A stretch of DNA of 64,000 nucleotides from Bacillus cytotoxicus (GCF_023715645.1 NZ_JAMBOP010000004.1:180495-244494), one strand, 5' to 3'; positions 53,416 through 61,960 are shown, numbered from the stretch's first letter. The notes: a model not told the origin generated them from the letters alone. Numbers and translations are program-made.

Positions 53416-54927
53416 CTAACTTATTTGCTTTTCTATAGCATGCATTTTTTCATATTTGCTATACATTAACCATGCAACAACTGAGAAAATAACAGGTCCA
53501 GCCACACTCCAAATGGTTGTTTGCATATCCCCTTCTAAAGCTGGTTGTACGATACTAAAGAAATTTGCAAGTCCAACTGTTAGAACAACAATCCATGTCC
53601 AAATATTTGCGCTCAATTGCGTTTTATATACGATAAACGGCTTATTGATTTCCACTTTTTTCTTAAAATATGGGAATGCAAGTGCTATAAATACATACGG
53701 TATTGTCATAGCCACGTTAGTCATCGAAACGAGTATGTTAAAGAATGCGGACATTGTGCTTCCACCGAAAGCGATTAGTGCGATCATTACACAAACAATA
53801 GCAGCTTGAATCCACATAGCATTAACAGGCAGCCCATTCTTTGTTTCACCGATTTTTCCGGGCCACAATCTCTTAGGTGTTCCTTCAATCATCTGCTTTA
53901 ACGGTGAAAACATCAAGGTAAAGAACGCACCGGACAGTGCCAGGAACATTGAAAGTCCAATGTATCTTGCAACCCCAAATCCCAAAGCCGTAGCTGTAGC
54001 ATGGCTTGCTCCAAAAGCGGTACCTAGTGAGTAGCCTAAATTGGCCATAACGATATAACTTGCGTTCCCTAGGTTAACATTCGCAATACCCATTACAGAT
54101 GCCCAGTTTGTGAATATTCCAATTAATAGTATTCCTAATGAATACCCTACAGAGATTATGGCTGCAGATAAAAGAATTCCTTTCGGAAACGTTTTTTCTG
54201 GATTTTCTGTTACATCCACTAAACCGCCTACTGCTTCAAGTCCACCATAAGCGAAGAGGGCATATACTACAAATGCTAACGAAGCAATAATATCTCCTGC
54301 ATATTTAGGATTTGGTGTTTGAGTAAATGAATCTAATCCTGTAATCGGCTGCGCCAAATGTCCATGATTACCTATAAGTACTACTATTGCACCAACCCAA
54401 AGAAATACATTCAATAACAAGACTGCAGTACCACCTAAAGAGGTTACTTTTTTAATTTTATCCAGACCCTTAGTTGATGTATAGGTTACTATAAGAATCC
54501 ATACAATTCCTAAAATCCCCAGAACCTGAGGTCCTCGAAGATTAAATAAAGTCCAATTTTGTGTTGTATCTTGTCCAAAGATAGCATTTGACACCGGAAC
54601 CCACATACCGGATGCGACATTGACCATCCAAGTTATATAAGAAAAATACCACATGAACGTTCCTATAAATGCAAATTTTGAGCCGATAGATTTTTCCATC
54701 CATGAGTAGATACCACCCTTTTCCTCTTTAAAGGCGGAACCAAATTCAGCTACCATTAATGCAAAGGGAACAAAGAAGGTTATGGCTGAAAATATGTACC
54801 AAGGAATAGCGGCATAACCCATCTTATAAAATGATCTTGGAATGTTGTTGAATCCATAAACAGAAGTAAAAATCATTAATACTAGGGATACTAAAGTCAA
54901 CTTTTTGATTATGTTTGTGTTTGACAC
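53416..54927 (-). CDS. yjeM: Amino acid antiporter, YjeM-type (glutamate/GABA family, APC)
   Basis: A 503-residue APC-superfamily transporter with about 12 membrane helices. The opening VYGFNNIPRSFYKMGYAAIPW, EFGSAFKEEKGGIYSWME and YGGLEAVGGLVDVTENPEKTFPKG are typical of the glutamate:GABA antiporter branch and YjeM. No glutamate decarboxylase lies next to it (the decarboxylase at 16350 is remote), so its amino acid is unknown. The ribosome site is GGGGGG. Confidence 0.85.
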   Translation of the reverse strand: MSNTNIIKKLTLVSLVLMIFTSVYGFNNIPRSFYKMGYAAIPWYIFSAITFFVPFALMVAEFGSAFKEEKGGIYSWMEKSIGSKFAFIGTFMWYFSYITWMVNVASGMWVPVSNAIFGQDTTQNWTLFNLRGPQVLGILGIVWILIVTYTSTKGLDKIKKVTSLGGTAVLLLNVFLWVGAIVVLIGNHGHLAQPITGLDSFTQTPNPKYAGDIIASLAFVVYALFAYGGLEAVGGLVDVTENPEKTFPKGILLSAAIISVGYSLGILLIGIFTNWASVMGIANVNLGNASYIVMANLGYSLGTAFGASHATATALGFGVARYIGLSMFLALSGAFFTLMFSPLKQMIEGTPKRLWPGKIGETKNGLPVNAMWIQAAIVCVMIALIAFGGSTMSAFFNILVSMTNVAMTIPYVFIALAFPYFKKKVEINKPFIVYKTQLSANIWTWIVVLTVGLANFFSIVQPALEGDMQTTIWSVAGPVIFSVVAWLMYSKYEKMHAIEKQIS

Positions 54928-54972
54928 ACATTTCCCCCCTAATTATAGTTATCATGTAACTTCAACACGGAA

Positions 54973-55090
54973 TGTATAAATACAAATTGAAAAAATGACA
55001 TAAAAACCACTTTTTTAGGAGAGGTCGAGAGCAACTGGCCATGCATAGCAGCGACTCATATGTTAAAAAATCAACTTGTATTTATATATT
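54973..55090 (-). repeat. bcr1 repeat, internally deleted between CTATGCA words
   Basis: Terminal repeats are intact (TGTATAAATACAAATTG and ACTTGTATTTATATA). The block between the first and second CTATGCA of full copies is gone, leaving GCTGCTATGCATGGCCAG on the minus strand. Confidence 0.86.
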
Positions 55091-55334
55091 TACTTCGTAT
55101 ATACTTAATCCTACATTTAGAAAAATAGAGAAATATTTCCAAACAACGTAAGTAAACGATAAAATCGCTTTCATTCCTTGATTTTTTATTATATCCAAAT
55201 CGCACTATAGCTACTATATCCACTGTTACAATCATATGAACACATTCTAATACCATTAATCTCTCCGAATTCCTTTACATAGGCTTGGCATTTTTCAACA
55301 TATCCCCCTTTTTGTAATTTAAAAATCCGTCTAC

Positions 55335-55361
55335 ACCTGCTTACATGAAATTCATACTGTA
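55335..55361 (+). promoter_or_regulatory. SigK-like promoter of the laccase gene
   Basis: AC (55335-55336), 16 bases, CATACTGTA (55353-55361). This fits the SigK pattern AC-N16-CATANNNTA and lies 42 bases before the start codon. Confidence 0.65.
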
Positions 55362-55402
55362 TATAACAAACAATATTTTACTTTTAAAAAGGAGGCACTG
55401 AA

Positions 55403-57088
55403 TTGTTTTTAAAAAAATTTGTCGATGCCTTACCAATTCCTCCTGTCTTAAAACCGAAAAGCAGCTATGATGGAATCCCGTTCTATGAGGTAACGATGGA
55501 GCAAGTCAAACAAAAGTTACATCGTGATTTGCCGCCAACTACCGTCTGGGGATACAACGGTATGTACCCAGGTCCAACATTCGAAGTAGAAAGAAATCAC
55601 CCTATTTTCGTGAAATGGAAAAATAAATTGCCCTTTGAACACTTGCTACCTGTCGACCAAACCGTTCATGGGGCGGAATCATCCGTACCTTCTGTTAGGA
55701 CGGTTGTCCATTTACATGGCGCTCGGGTTCGTCCAGAAAGTGACGGATATCCTGATGCATGGTTCACAAGAGATTTTCACAATGTTGGGCCGACATTCGT
55801 GACTGAAGTCTACTATTATCCAAACTGTCAACGCAACACAACACTTTGGTATCATGATCACGCCCTTGGAATCACTCGTTTGAACGTTTATGCTGGACTT
55901 GCGGGTTTCTACCTTATTAAAGATAACGAAGAGAAAAAATTGAATCTTCCGAGTGGAAAATTTGAAATTCCGCTGGTCATCCAAGATCGCTCGTTCTATG
56001 CCAATGGTGAACTCTTTTACCCATCCCAACCAGGAAATATGGCGCCCCCGGCCTCGCAACCACCGCCGCCAATCGATCCTACATTACCCAATCCGTCAGT
56101 CACCCCTGAATTTTTCGGTAACACAATTTTAGTCAACGGAAAAGTATGGCCTTACCTTGAGGTTGAACCGCGGAAATACCGTTTCCGCATCCTAAACGGC
56201 TCCAATTCTCGTTTTTATCGTATGCAGCTGAGCTCTGGGCAGAATTTTGTCCAAATTGGTACAGATGGAGGACTTTTGGAAAAACCAGTCCAAGTATCCG
56301 AAATCATCCTTGCGCCTGCGGAACGCGCCGATGTCATTGTCGATTTTTCAAACCATAATGGCCAGCGTATTATTTTAACAAATGACGCACCGGCCCCATT
56401 CCCTAACGGCGAAAGCCCTTCTGAAGATCTGAGACAGATTATGCAATTTTGCGTCAAACAAACATGCTGCAAGCCTGACAAAAGCAACATTCCAAAAAAG
56501 TTAAGTTGCTTGGAACAGCTGAATCCCAAGGATGCTGTAACTACACGAAAAAACACTTTACTTGAAGCTACCGATAAATTTGGACGCCCTATGCCATTAT
56601 TAAATAACATGGAATGGAGTCAACCAATTACAGAAACCCCGTATAATGGAACGATAGAGATTTGGGAACTGTACAATATGACACCAGACACGCACCCGAT
56701 TCACTTGCATCTTGTCAATTTTCAAATTTTGAATCGCGCTGTATTTACTGGTGATCCCAATGGTTCTAATCTCAAAGTTGGACCACCCATACCACCTGAT
56801 CCAAACGAGAGAGGATGGAAAGATACTGTTCGTGCTAATCCCGGGGAAGTGACCCGGATTATCGCACGGTTTGGTCCATTTACAGGAATCTATCCGTGGC
56901 ACTGCCACATTCTTGAACACGAAGATTATGACATGATGAGACCATACGAAGTACTAGCTAATCCTAGCTTTAATCCATGCAAACAAGATCCAGAACAATG
57001 CAGCGATAACTCTTTTTCTCAATGTTTTGACTGTCATAAACAACGTAAAAATAGAGGCAGTAAACAAAATCGATGCGATGACAATTGA
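55403..57088 (+). CDS. cotA: Spore coat laccase CotA (multicopper oxidase) with Cys-rich tail
   Basis: A 561-residue multicopper oxidase close to B. subtilis CotA (513 residues): FVDALPIPPVLKPKSSYDG at the start and all four copper segments, VVHLHGAR (about 107), LWYHDHALG (about 151), THPIHLHLVNF (about 430) and WHCHILEHEDYDMM (about 497). The start is TTG with GGAGG 7 bases upstream, as usual for late spore genes. Compared with CotA it has a Pro-rich insert (ASQPPPPIDPT), a CVKQTCCK loop and a C-terminal extension of about 40 residues with five Cys and many Lys/Asn. These suggest disulfide anchoring in the coat. SigK-like promoter upstream. Confidence 0.92.
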   Translation: MFLKKFVDALPIPPVLKPKSSYDGIPFYEVTMEQVKQKLHRDLPPTTVWGYNGMYPGPTFEVERNHPIFVKWKNKLPFEHLLPVDQTVHGAESSVPSVRTVVHLHGARVRPESDGYPDAWFTRDFHNVGPTFVTEVYYYPNCQRNTTLWYHDHALGITRLNVYAGLAGFYLIKDNEEKKLNLPSGKFEIPLVIQDRSFYANGELFYPSQPGNMAPPASQPPPPIDPTLPNPSVTPEFFGNTILVNGKVWPYLEVEPRKYRFRILNGSNSRFYRMQLSSGQNFVQIGTDGGLLEKPVQVSEIILAPAERADVIVDFSNHNGQRIILTNDAPAPFPNGESPSEDLRQIMQFCVKQTCCKPDKSNIPKKLSCLEQLNPKDAVTTRKNTLLEATDKFGRPMPLLNNMEWSQPITETPYNGTIEIWELYNMTPDTHPIHLHLVNFQILNRAVFTGDPNGSNLKVGPPIPPDPNERGWKDTVRANPGEVTRIIARFGPFTGIYPWHCHILEHEDYDMMRPYEVLANPSFNPCKQDPEQCSDNSFSQCFDCHKQRKNRGSKQNRCDDN

Positions 57089-57098
57089 ATGCAAAAAA

Positions 57099-57138
57099 AC
57101 TCCAATACAGCTAAATACTTCTTTGCTGTGTTGGAGTT
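57099..57138 (-). terminator. Terminator between cotA and the DinB-like gene
   Basis: Fourteen-base stem AACTCCAATACAGC / GCTGTGTTGGAGTT (one mismatch) followed by T7 on the minus strand. Confidence 0.85.
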
Positions 57139-57179
57139 CCATATACATATCAATTAGATAATTTCTTTTTCCATTCTTT

Positions 57180-57683
57180 TTAAAGTGGTGGATTCTCCAC
57201 GCCTAACTGAATCCAATCTTCTTTTGGTGGACCATAAACTCCAAATGGTTTTATTCCTGCTTGACGCATAAGAACTGTAACTTGTCCACGATGATGAACA
57301 ATGTGCTTAATTAGACCCATTAAAATTGTAGCGTTTGATTCCTGTCTTCCAAATGCTTCTTGCATTTGTTTTAGGGATTCATCTGTCCATTGTTCTTCAA
57401 TAACTTTCGCTGCATCAAGACTTATACTTTTAAAAGTTTCAGCAATTTCCTTCGCTGAAGTTGGTACACTTTCTGCATTTTCTACTCCATCTATCTTCAA
57501 CCCAAAATGAGCTAAATACTCTGGAATATTTGTTGTAAAATGCCATGCAATTCTTCCCAAAGTACGACCTTCTGGATAAACTTGTTGTTGTAATGATTCA
57601 TCTGTCAAACCATCCAAAACTTTTTGAGTTAGCATTGCTTCCCTATTCCATTCACTAATAAAGTTTGAAATTGTTACATACAT
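57180..57683 (-). CDS. DinB-family protein
   Basis: A 167-residue DinB-fold protein. Three likely metal ligands: His in RIAWHFTTN (about 48) and two in LIKHIVHHRGQVTVLMRQAG (about 128-132). The C-terminal GVYGPPKEDW is typical of the family. Function unknown; it lies inside the spore-surface cluster but shows no SigK-like promoter that I can see. Confidence 0.85.
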   Translation of the reverse strand: MYVTISNFISEWNREAMLTQKVLDGLTDESLQQQVYPEGRTLGRIAWHFTTNIPEYLAHFGLKIDGVENAESVPTSAKEIAETFKSISLDAAKVIEEQWTDESLKQMQEAFGRQESNATILMGLIKHIVHHRGQVTVLMRQAGIKPFGVYGPPKEDWIQLGVENPPL

Positions 57684-57748
57684 AAATCATTCCTCCACAA
57701 TCAAAGTAGCTATACCAAATATGATTGAACCAATTTTTCAAGTCCCCA

Positions 57749-57952
57749 TTACTCTACATTCCTTTCATTTAGAAATAAAATATCAACTCTAATTTCTAAT
57801 GTTTTTGCAATATCAAAAGCTAATTGTAAACTTGGATCATATTTATTATTTTCAATGGCATTAATTGTTTGTCTACTTACATTACATAAATCCGCCAATT
57901 TCCCCTGAGAAATTTTTTAAATTTCTCTATACTCCTTAATTCGATTGCGCAT
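57749..57952 (-). pseudogene. XRE-type regulator with an early in-frame stop
   Basis: A 68-codon frame with AAAGGTGG before ATG 57952. It encodes MRNRIKEYREI, then TAA at codon 12, then [25 protein letters not shown] and [22 protein letters not shown], which is a standard small Cro/XRE helix-turn-helix. One lesion breaks an otherwise intact gene. Confidence 0.8.
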
Positions 57953-58106
57953 TGGATTTCCACCTTTATTGCAAAGGAATTGATAATTACAAAAAACTAG
58001 GAATTCTATTAATGGGGAATCCATTGAATCTACAATCCCTATTATTGCTTCTTGCTTATATTAAGAGCACTATCCGCATCTTAGTAAATATATATACTAA
58101 GCAATC

Positions 58107-58874
58107 TTAGCATATAAAAATGTTGATTTTACTATTCTGTTGCCCCAAATACTTTTTATAGCAATCACATGTCTGATGATCATGGTGCTTTTTATGACAA
58201 TCACATGTGCAATGTTCGTGATACTTTTTATGACAATCATATGTGTAATGATCATGATGCCTTTTATGGCAATCATATGTGCAATGTTTGTGATACTTTT
58301 TATGGCAATCACATGTCTGATAATCACGATGCTTTTTATGGCAATCACATGTCTGATAATCACGATGCTTTTTATGGCAATCACATGTCTGATAATCACG
58401 ATGCTTTTTATGGCAATCATATGTGCAATGTTTGTGATACTTTTTATGGCAATCACATGTCTGATAATCATGATGCTTTTTATGGCAATTATATGCGCAA
58501 TGTTCGTGATACTTTTTATGGCAATCACATGTCTGATAATCATGATGCTTTTTATGGCAATCACATGTGCAATGTTCGTGATACTTTTTATGGCAATCAC
58601 ATGTCTGATAATCATGATGCTTTTTATGGCAATCATATGTGCAATGTTCGTGATACTTTTTATGGCAACCACATGTCTGATGATCATGATGCTTTTTATG
58701 GCAATCACACGTGCAATGTTCGTGATACTTTTTATGGCAATCACATGTCTGATGATCATGATGCTTTTTATGGCAATCATATGTGCAATGTTCGTGATAC
58801 TTTTTATGGCAATCACATGTCTGATGATCATGATGCTTTTTATGACAATATTTTAAATGATTACATGTACCCAA
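58107..58874 (-). CDS. His/Cys/Lys tandem-repeat protein, probable spore coat component
   Basis: A 255-residue protein made of about 19 copies of a 12-residue unit, CHKK-x-H-x-x-x-(T)-x-D, mostly alternating HHDHQTCD and YHEHCTCD/TYD types, with three HRDYQTCD units in a row. About a quarter of residues are His, and CxCHKK clusters recur throughout. The start is TTG at 58874, with GGGAGGGGAGG just upstream. I take this frame as real: it alone has the ribosome site and non-hydrophobic composition; other frames stay open only because the 36-base unit is a multiple of three. Repeats of this kind occur in coat proteins such as CotG. It lies next to cotA and could bind metal or act as a cross-linking substrate. 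Confidence 0.75.
   Translation of the reverse strand: MGTCNHLKYCHKKHHDHQTCDCHKKYHEHCTYDCHKKHHDHQTCDCHKKYHEHCTCDCHKKHHDHQTCGCHKKYHEHCTYDCHKKHHDYQTCDCHKKYHEHCTCDCHKKHHDYQTCDCHKKYHEHCAYNCHKKHHDYQTCDCHKKYHKHCTYDCHKKHRDYQTCDCHKKHRDYQTCDCHKKHRDYQTCDCHKKYHKHCTYDCHKRHHDHYTYDCHKKYHEHCTCDCHKKHHDHQTCDCYKKYLGQQNSKINIFIC
58150..58855 (-). repeat. 36-base tandem repeat inside the His/Cys/Lys gene
   Basis: About 19.5 units of 36 bases in two alternating types (72-base superunit), diverged at a few positions per unit. The triple HRDYQ block (around 58310-58415) is nearly identical at DNA level and so looks like a recent local duplication. Confidence 0.9.
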
Positions 58875-59120
58875 AAGGCCTCCCCTCCCTTATCATTAGA
58901 TATACCATATAGAATATTTAAAACTCATACTTTTTGTGAATTTTAAGTGGGAAAAATAAGTTCTCTATCTATAAACCTATTCTCATACCAAAACTAGTTA
59001 TAAATAACGGAGTGGAATTCCCTGTTTCAATAAATGACTAACAGATTCACCCTCTAGGTATTAAAAATAACTCTTGAAAAATTGTATTATTCTATTTAGA
59101 AAAATGGGTAATATTCCCGT

Positions 59121-59149
59121 GACCATTAAGATACCGATTCCATAATATA
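59121..59149 (+). promoter_or_regulatory. SigK-like promoter of the first Cys-containing paralogue
   Basis: AC (59122-59123), 17 bases, CATAATATA (59141-59149), fitting AC-N16/17-CATANNNTA, 34 bases before the start codon. Nothing else is seen in the 308-base gap 58875-59182. Confidence 0.65.
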
Positions 59150-59182
59150 TAATGTATCAAATAAAAAAGGAGTGGAAATTAC

Positions 59183-59830
59183 TTGGATTTTGTATGTAAT
59201 AACCAATCAGCACAACAAGCTTGTTGTAAATCACAACCTCAGCAGTGTAACCAACCGAGTATTGAGTGTTTAAAAGTTTTATCGGTTATCTGTACTAAGT
59301 CTGTTCAAAAAGTAGCAGAATTAACTGTACCAACAGTGTCTTTGGGGATTCCAGCGGATACAGATTTAGCTCTAATCTCATTTAGCAACGTAATAGCTAA
59401 TCCTAATGGCATCGTTATGAGAGGAACATTAATTGAAGGTAAAGTTATTAATTCAGGATTTGTTCCAATTACAGCTACTATTAATATTGTAGGTGTACCA
59501 ACACCAATAAATGTTTCACTTAACCTTCCTTTCCAAGAAGAAACTGAATGTCCTGGTGCATGTCCTGGTGATGATTTACAAGAAGCAACACCAATTATAG
59601 AAGCAGTTCTTGAACCGGTACTAACGCCAACAATAAATGCTGTTGGTACGATAGTAGCAGTATCTACAATTACTTTTAAAGTTATTATCAGAACACAAAT
59701 TACAGTTTCCCGTGAGAAACTCGTACAAGCTGGTGTAACCGTTCTTGGAGATATAAATTCAGATCGTTGTACTACACTTCAGCCAACATCTCCAGTCTCT
59801 AGAACAACAACATTTTTCAGTGGTTCATAA
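59183..59830 (+). CDS. Probable spore-surface protein, Cys-containing paralogue 1
   Basis: A 215-residue protein with a Cys/Gln-rich head (CNNQSAQQACCKSQPQQC), then a beta-rich body with GIVMRGTLIEGKVINSG, LPFQEETECPGACPGDDL and TFKVIIRTQITVSREKL ending in VLGDINSDRCT. The paralogue at 60564 shares the CPG.CPGD, TFKVI and REKL...GDIN blocks. There is no signal peptide, as for coat and exosporium proteins assembled in the mother cell. The start is TTG with AAAGGAGTGG upstream. I do not recognise the family securely; a cysteine-rich exosporium layer protein is a possible relative. Confidence 0.72.
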   Translation: MDFVCNNQSAQQACCKSQPQQCNQPSIECLKVLSVICTKSVQKVAELTVPTVSLGIPADTDLALISFSNVIANPNGIVMRGTLIEGKVINSGFVPITATINIVGVPTPINVSLNLPFQEETECPGACPGDDLQEATPIIEAVLEPVLTPTINAVGTIVAVSTITFKVIIRTQITVSREKLVQAGVTVLGDINSDRCTTLQPTSPVSRTTTFFSGS

Positions 59831-59853
59831 CTAGACATGATAGCTATTTGAAA

Positions 59854-59890
59854 AATGGATTAGGATGATAAAATATCATCCTAATCCATT
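59854..59890 (+). terminator. Strong hairpin after paralogue 1
   Basis: Perfect 16-base stem AATGGATTAGGATGAT / ATCATCCTAATCCATT with a 5-base loop. There is no T-run after it, so it may protect the 3' end of the mRNA as well as stop transcription. Confidence 0.78.
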
Positions 59891-59964
59891 CAAGCTTACA
59901 AATATATACATAATCACTTTTTGGGGTTCAATTATTTTCCTTGTAAATTCTAACTTTATTCAAG

Positions 59965-60410
59965 TGTCTTTATTAATTCTAAGCCGATATCGAAGAAAGG
60001 TATCTTTGAATTCCTTAAATTTAAGAACCCAGTAACATTAATGCTGTTTTATAACCAATTTGATCGTGGGAGTTCTTAGCTACTCTACATACCTAATACG
60101 GAGTGCTTCTCTTTTTGATAATCAATAAATTTGTATAATTCTGGATCTTTTAATTTTTTATGGGTATAGTTATATCCTTCTTTAAACTGCATTTTTCACT
60201 TTCAGATACAGCACTTCTTTCCGTATTCCTTTCAAACCTTCTGAAATCATTTCTTCCTCCACAATCGTTTGTAACAGGAGAATAATTTTTTAATCCTTGA
60301 ATAAATCGCTACATCTGCTGCTCAATACTTCCTGCATGGTTCTTTAACTGATTATGTCGAATATAATTCAACAACAAACTTTTTAATTCTCCATTAAAAT
60401 TTTTATTACC
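59965..60410 (-). pseudogene. Badly decayed coding remnant
   Basis: Minus-strand frames broken by several stops and shifts encode protein-like pieces in order: NGELKSLLLNYIRHNQLKN, AGSIEQQM, RFIQGLKNYSPVTN, RRFERNTERSAVSESEK, YTHKKLKDPELYKFIDYQK and VAKNSHDQIGYKTALMLLGS. It looks like one gene of about 140 codons, perhaps a phage-type regulator, now dead. The family is not identified. Confidence 0.5.
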
Positions 60411-60501
60411 TTACAAACACTTTCTCTCTGAATCTTATTTGAAGCTTTAACTAAGTTATATCTATATAACTATAATAACTCCCAATAAAAAAATACTCGT
60501 A

Positions 60502-60528
60502 ACCATTTTTAATACATTTCATATTATA
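60502..60528 (+). promoter_or_regulatory. SigK-like promoter of the second paralogue
   Basis: AC (60502-60503), 16 bases, CATATTATA (60520-60528); 36 bases before the start codon. Confidence 0.65.
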
Positions 60529-60563
60529 ACAGAGCCTAAAATTCATTTAAAGGAGGGCTATTC

Positions 60564-61199
60564 ATGTCTGTAAAAAATGATGCTTGCTTAACAAATGAAG
60601 CAGTTCTCATTCAATCAGTAGTATGTTCTAAAAAAATAAGACTTATTGCTCATTCAAATGCATGTGTAAGAAGAATAAAAAATAAAAACATTCAATTTGT
60701 TCCTGATTTAATGAGTATTAAACTTACTGGTACACTTTTAAAAGATCTCATTGTCATTCAAGGATCTATTAAAGGGAGTATTGTTATTGATGGAAAGTGT
60801 CTGCAAAAAATCACATTATTATTCCAAGACGAGACCGTTTGTGAAGACGTTTGTCCAGGTGATATACTAAAACATACTGACCCCATATTAGAGGGAGTAC
60901 TGCCTCCACAAGTTATTCTAGAGGAAGAACATCATGATAACTGTGTTGTATTTAAAGTTATTTTAAGTATACAAGCAACTGTTGTAAGAGAAAAATTAGC
61001 TACTATTAGCGTTTCTATAATAGGAGACATCAATGAAAATAGATGTCAACCACAGTTTACCCCGACTTCAATAATTACTTGTGAAGTACCAAGGAAATCT
61101 TGTGAAGTACCAAGAGAACCTTGTGAATGTCACCATTGTAATGATGATGATGATGATTCCCCTTATATATACGAAGATTCTGATAACGAAACGGAATAA
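60564..61199 (+). CDS. Probable spore-surface protein, Cys-containing paralogue 2
   Basis: A 211-residue relative of the 59183 protein: LTGTLLKDLIVIQGSIKGS, LLFQDETVCEDVCPGDIL, FKVILSIQATVVREKL and SIIGDINENRCQ align with it. It differs by a C-terminal extension with a repeated CEVPRKS / CEVPREP motif, a CECHHC cluster and an acidic end (DDDDDSPYIYEDSDNETE). GGAGGG lies before the ATG at 60564. The Cys and acidic tail suggest disulfide or metal cross-links in a coat or exosporium layer. The function is inferred from context and promoter type. Confidence 0.74.
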   Translation: MSVKNDACLTNEAVLIQSVVCSKKIRLIAHSNACVRRIKNKNIQFVPDLMSIKLTGTLLKDLIVIQGSIKGSIVIDGKCLQKITLLFQDETVCEDVCPGDILKHTDPILEGVLPPQVILEEEHHDNCVVFKVILSIQATVVREKLATISVSIIGDINENRCQPQFTPTSIITCEVPRKSCEVPREPCECHHCNDDDDDSPYIYEDSDNETE

Positions 61200-61329
61200 A
61201 ACAAGGATAATTTATTTTTATTTTTTTAATTTCGTCAAAAAACTATTCAACTTTAAACATATTGAAAAAATAATAAAACAAGTGTAGATTCCGTATATGT
61301 AAAGCTAGCATACAATTATTAGCAGCAAA

Positions 61330-61350
61330 CAAAAAGGATAATCCTTTTTG
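61330..61350 (+). terminator. Weak hairpin after paralogue 2
   Basis: CAAAAAGGAT / ATCCTTTTTG palindrome 130 bases past the stop codon. The loop is a single base, so the effective stem is shorter. Confidence 0.5.
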
Positions 61351-61536
61351 TAAAGCGCCTAAAATATGCGCTATTTTATTCACCTCTTATTCCAACATTA
61401 TTTTTTAATATCTTATTTTTTCACCTTCACTTATAGGAGCCCTAATCGTCAACACTATAATGAGAAAAAATGAGCATACAATATAGGAAACTAAGGAACT
61501 AAGCCTAATCCACTAAATATAACTTGCCCAAAAACA

Positions 61537-61593
61537 AAAAAATGACCATTCTTATTTAGTGTGTACTCAAACATGAAAGAATGGTCATTTTTA
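61537..61593. terminator. Strong bidirectional terminator-like hairpin
   Basis: Fifteen-base stem AAAATGACCATTCTT / AAGAATGGTCATTTT with T-runs on both strands. On the minus strand it lies 10 bases after the stop of the fragment at 61603. Confidence 0.82.
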
Positions 61594-61602
61594 TCTTTAA
61601 CC

Positions 61603-61746
61603 TCAATTATCTCCTCCAAAAATAAATTGGATATACTTTTTTAATGAATTTAAACAAACCTCTTCTCCTAAATCTTTAAGCGAAGTAGCGACACAACACT
61701 GCTGAAGTAGAAAAATTAATCCTAAAAATTTGATTACGTCATGTAC
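61603..61746 (-). pseudogene. Possible gene remnant with Cys-Cys motif
   Basis: A 47-codon open stretch (FLGLIFLLQQCCVATSLKDL, then GEEVCLNSLKKYIQFIFGGDN) ends just before a strong terminator. There is no start codon or ribosome site. It may be the C-terminus of a lost gene. Family unknown. Confidence 0.35.
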
Positions 61747-61889
61747 CCTTCACAATAAAAAATATCAGGACAACTCTACACTACTCGATATAATTTTATA
61801 AAAATACATGGCACAGAAGAAACATTGAATCAAAGTTTTAACAAGGACACTTGATATTTTAGAAATCTTGCAACTTTAAATTTCTATGG

Positions 61890-61960
61890 CTCGTATTGGA
61901 TTTGAAAATATACATTCAGATGGGCGATACCCCATGCCCATCAACTTAAGAAAATTTATT
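61890..61960. mobile_element. Possible solo end of an IS231-like element
   Basis: CCCCATGCCCATCAACTTAAGAAAAT (about 61932-61957) resembles, from memory, the terminal repeat of IS231-type IS4-family elements of this species group. No transposase frame and no matching second end are visible. The remainder of the gap 61600-62156 shows no gene except the remnant at 61603. Confidence 0.3.

Noticed and set aside
58150-58855. Regular repeats considered as a CRISPR array
   Set aside because: Units are contiguous 36-base tandem copies with no unique spacers, no leader and no cas genes, and they encode a regular protein.
58140-58912. Long plus-strand and second minus-strand frames across the 36-base repeats
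   Set aside because: They stay open only because the unit is a multiple of three. They give monotone hydrophobic or DNHMC-type repeats and lack a ribosome site; only the 58107-58874 minus frame has GGGAGGGGAGG before its start.
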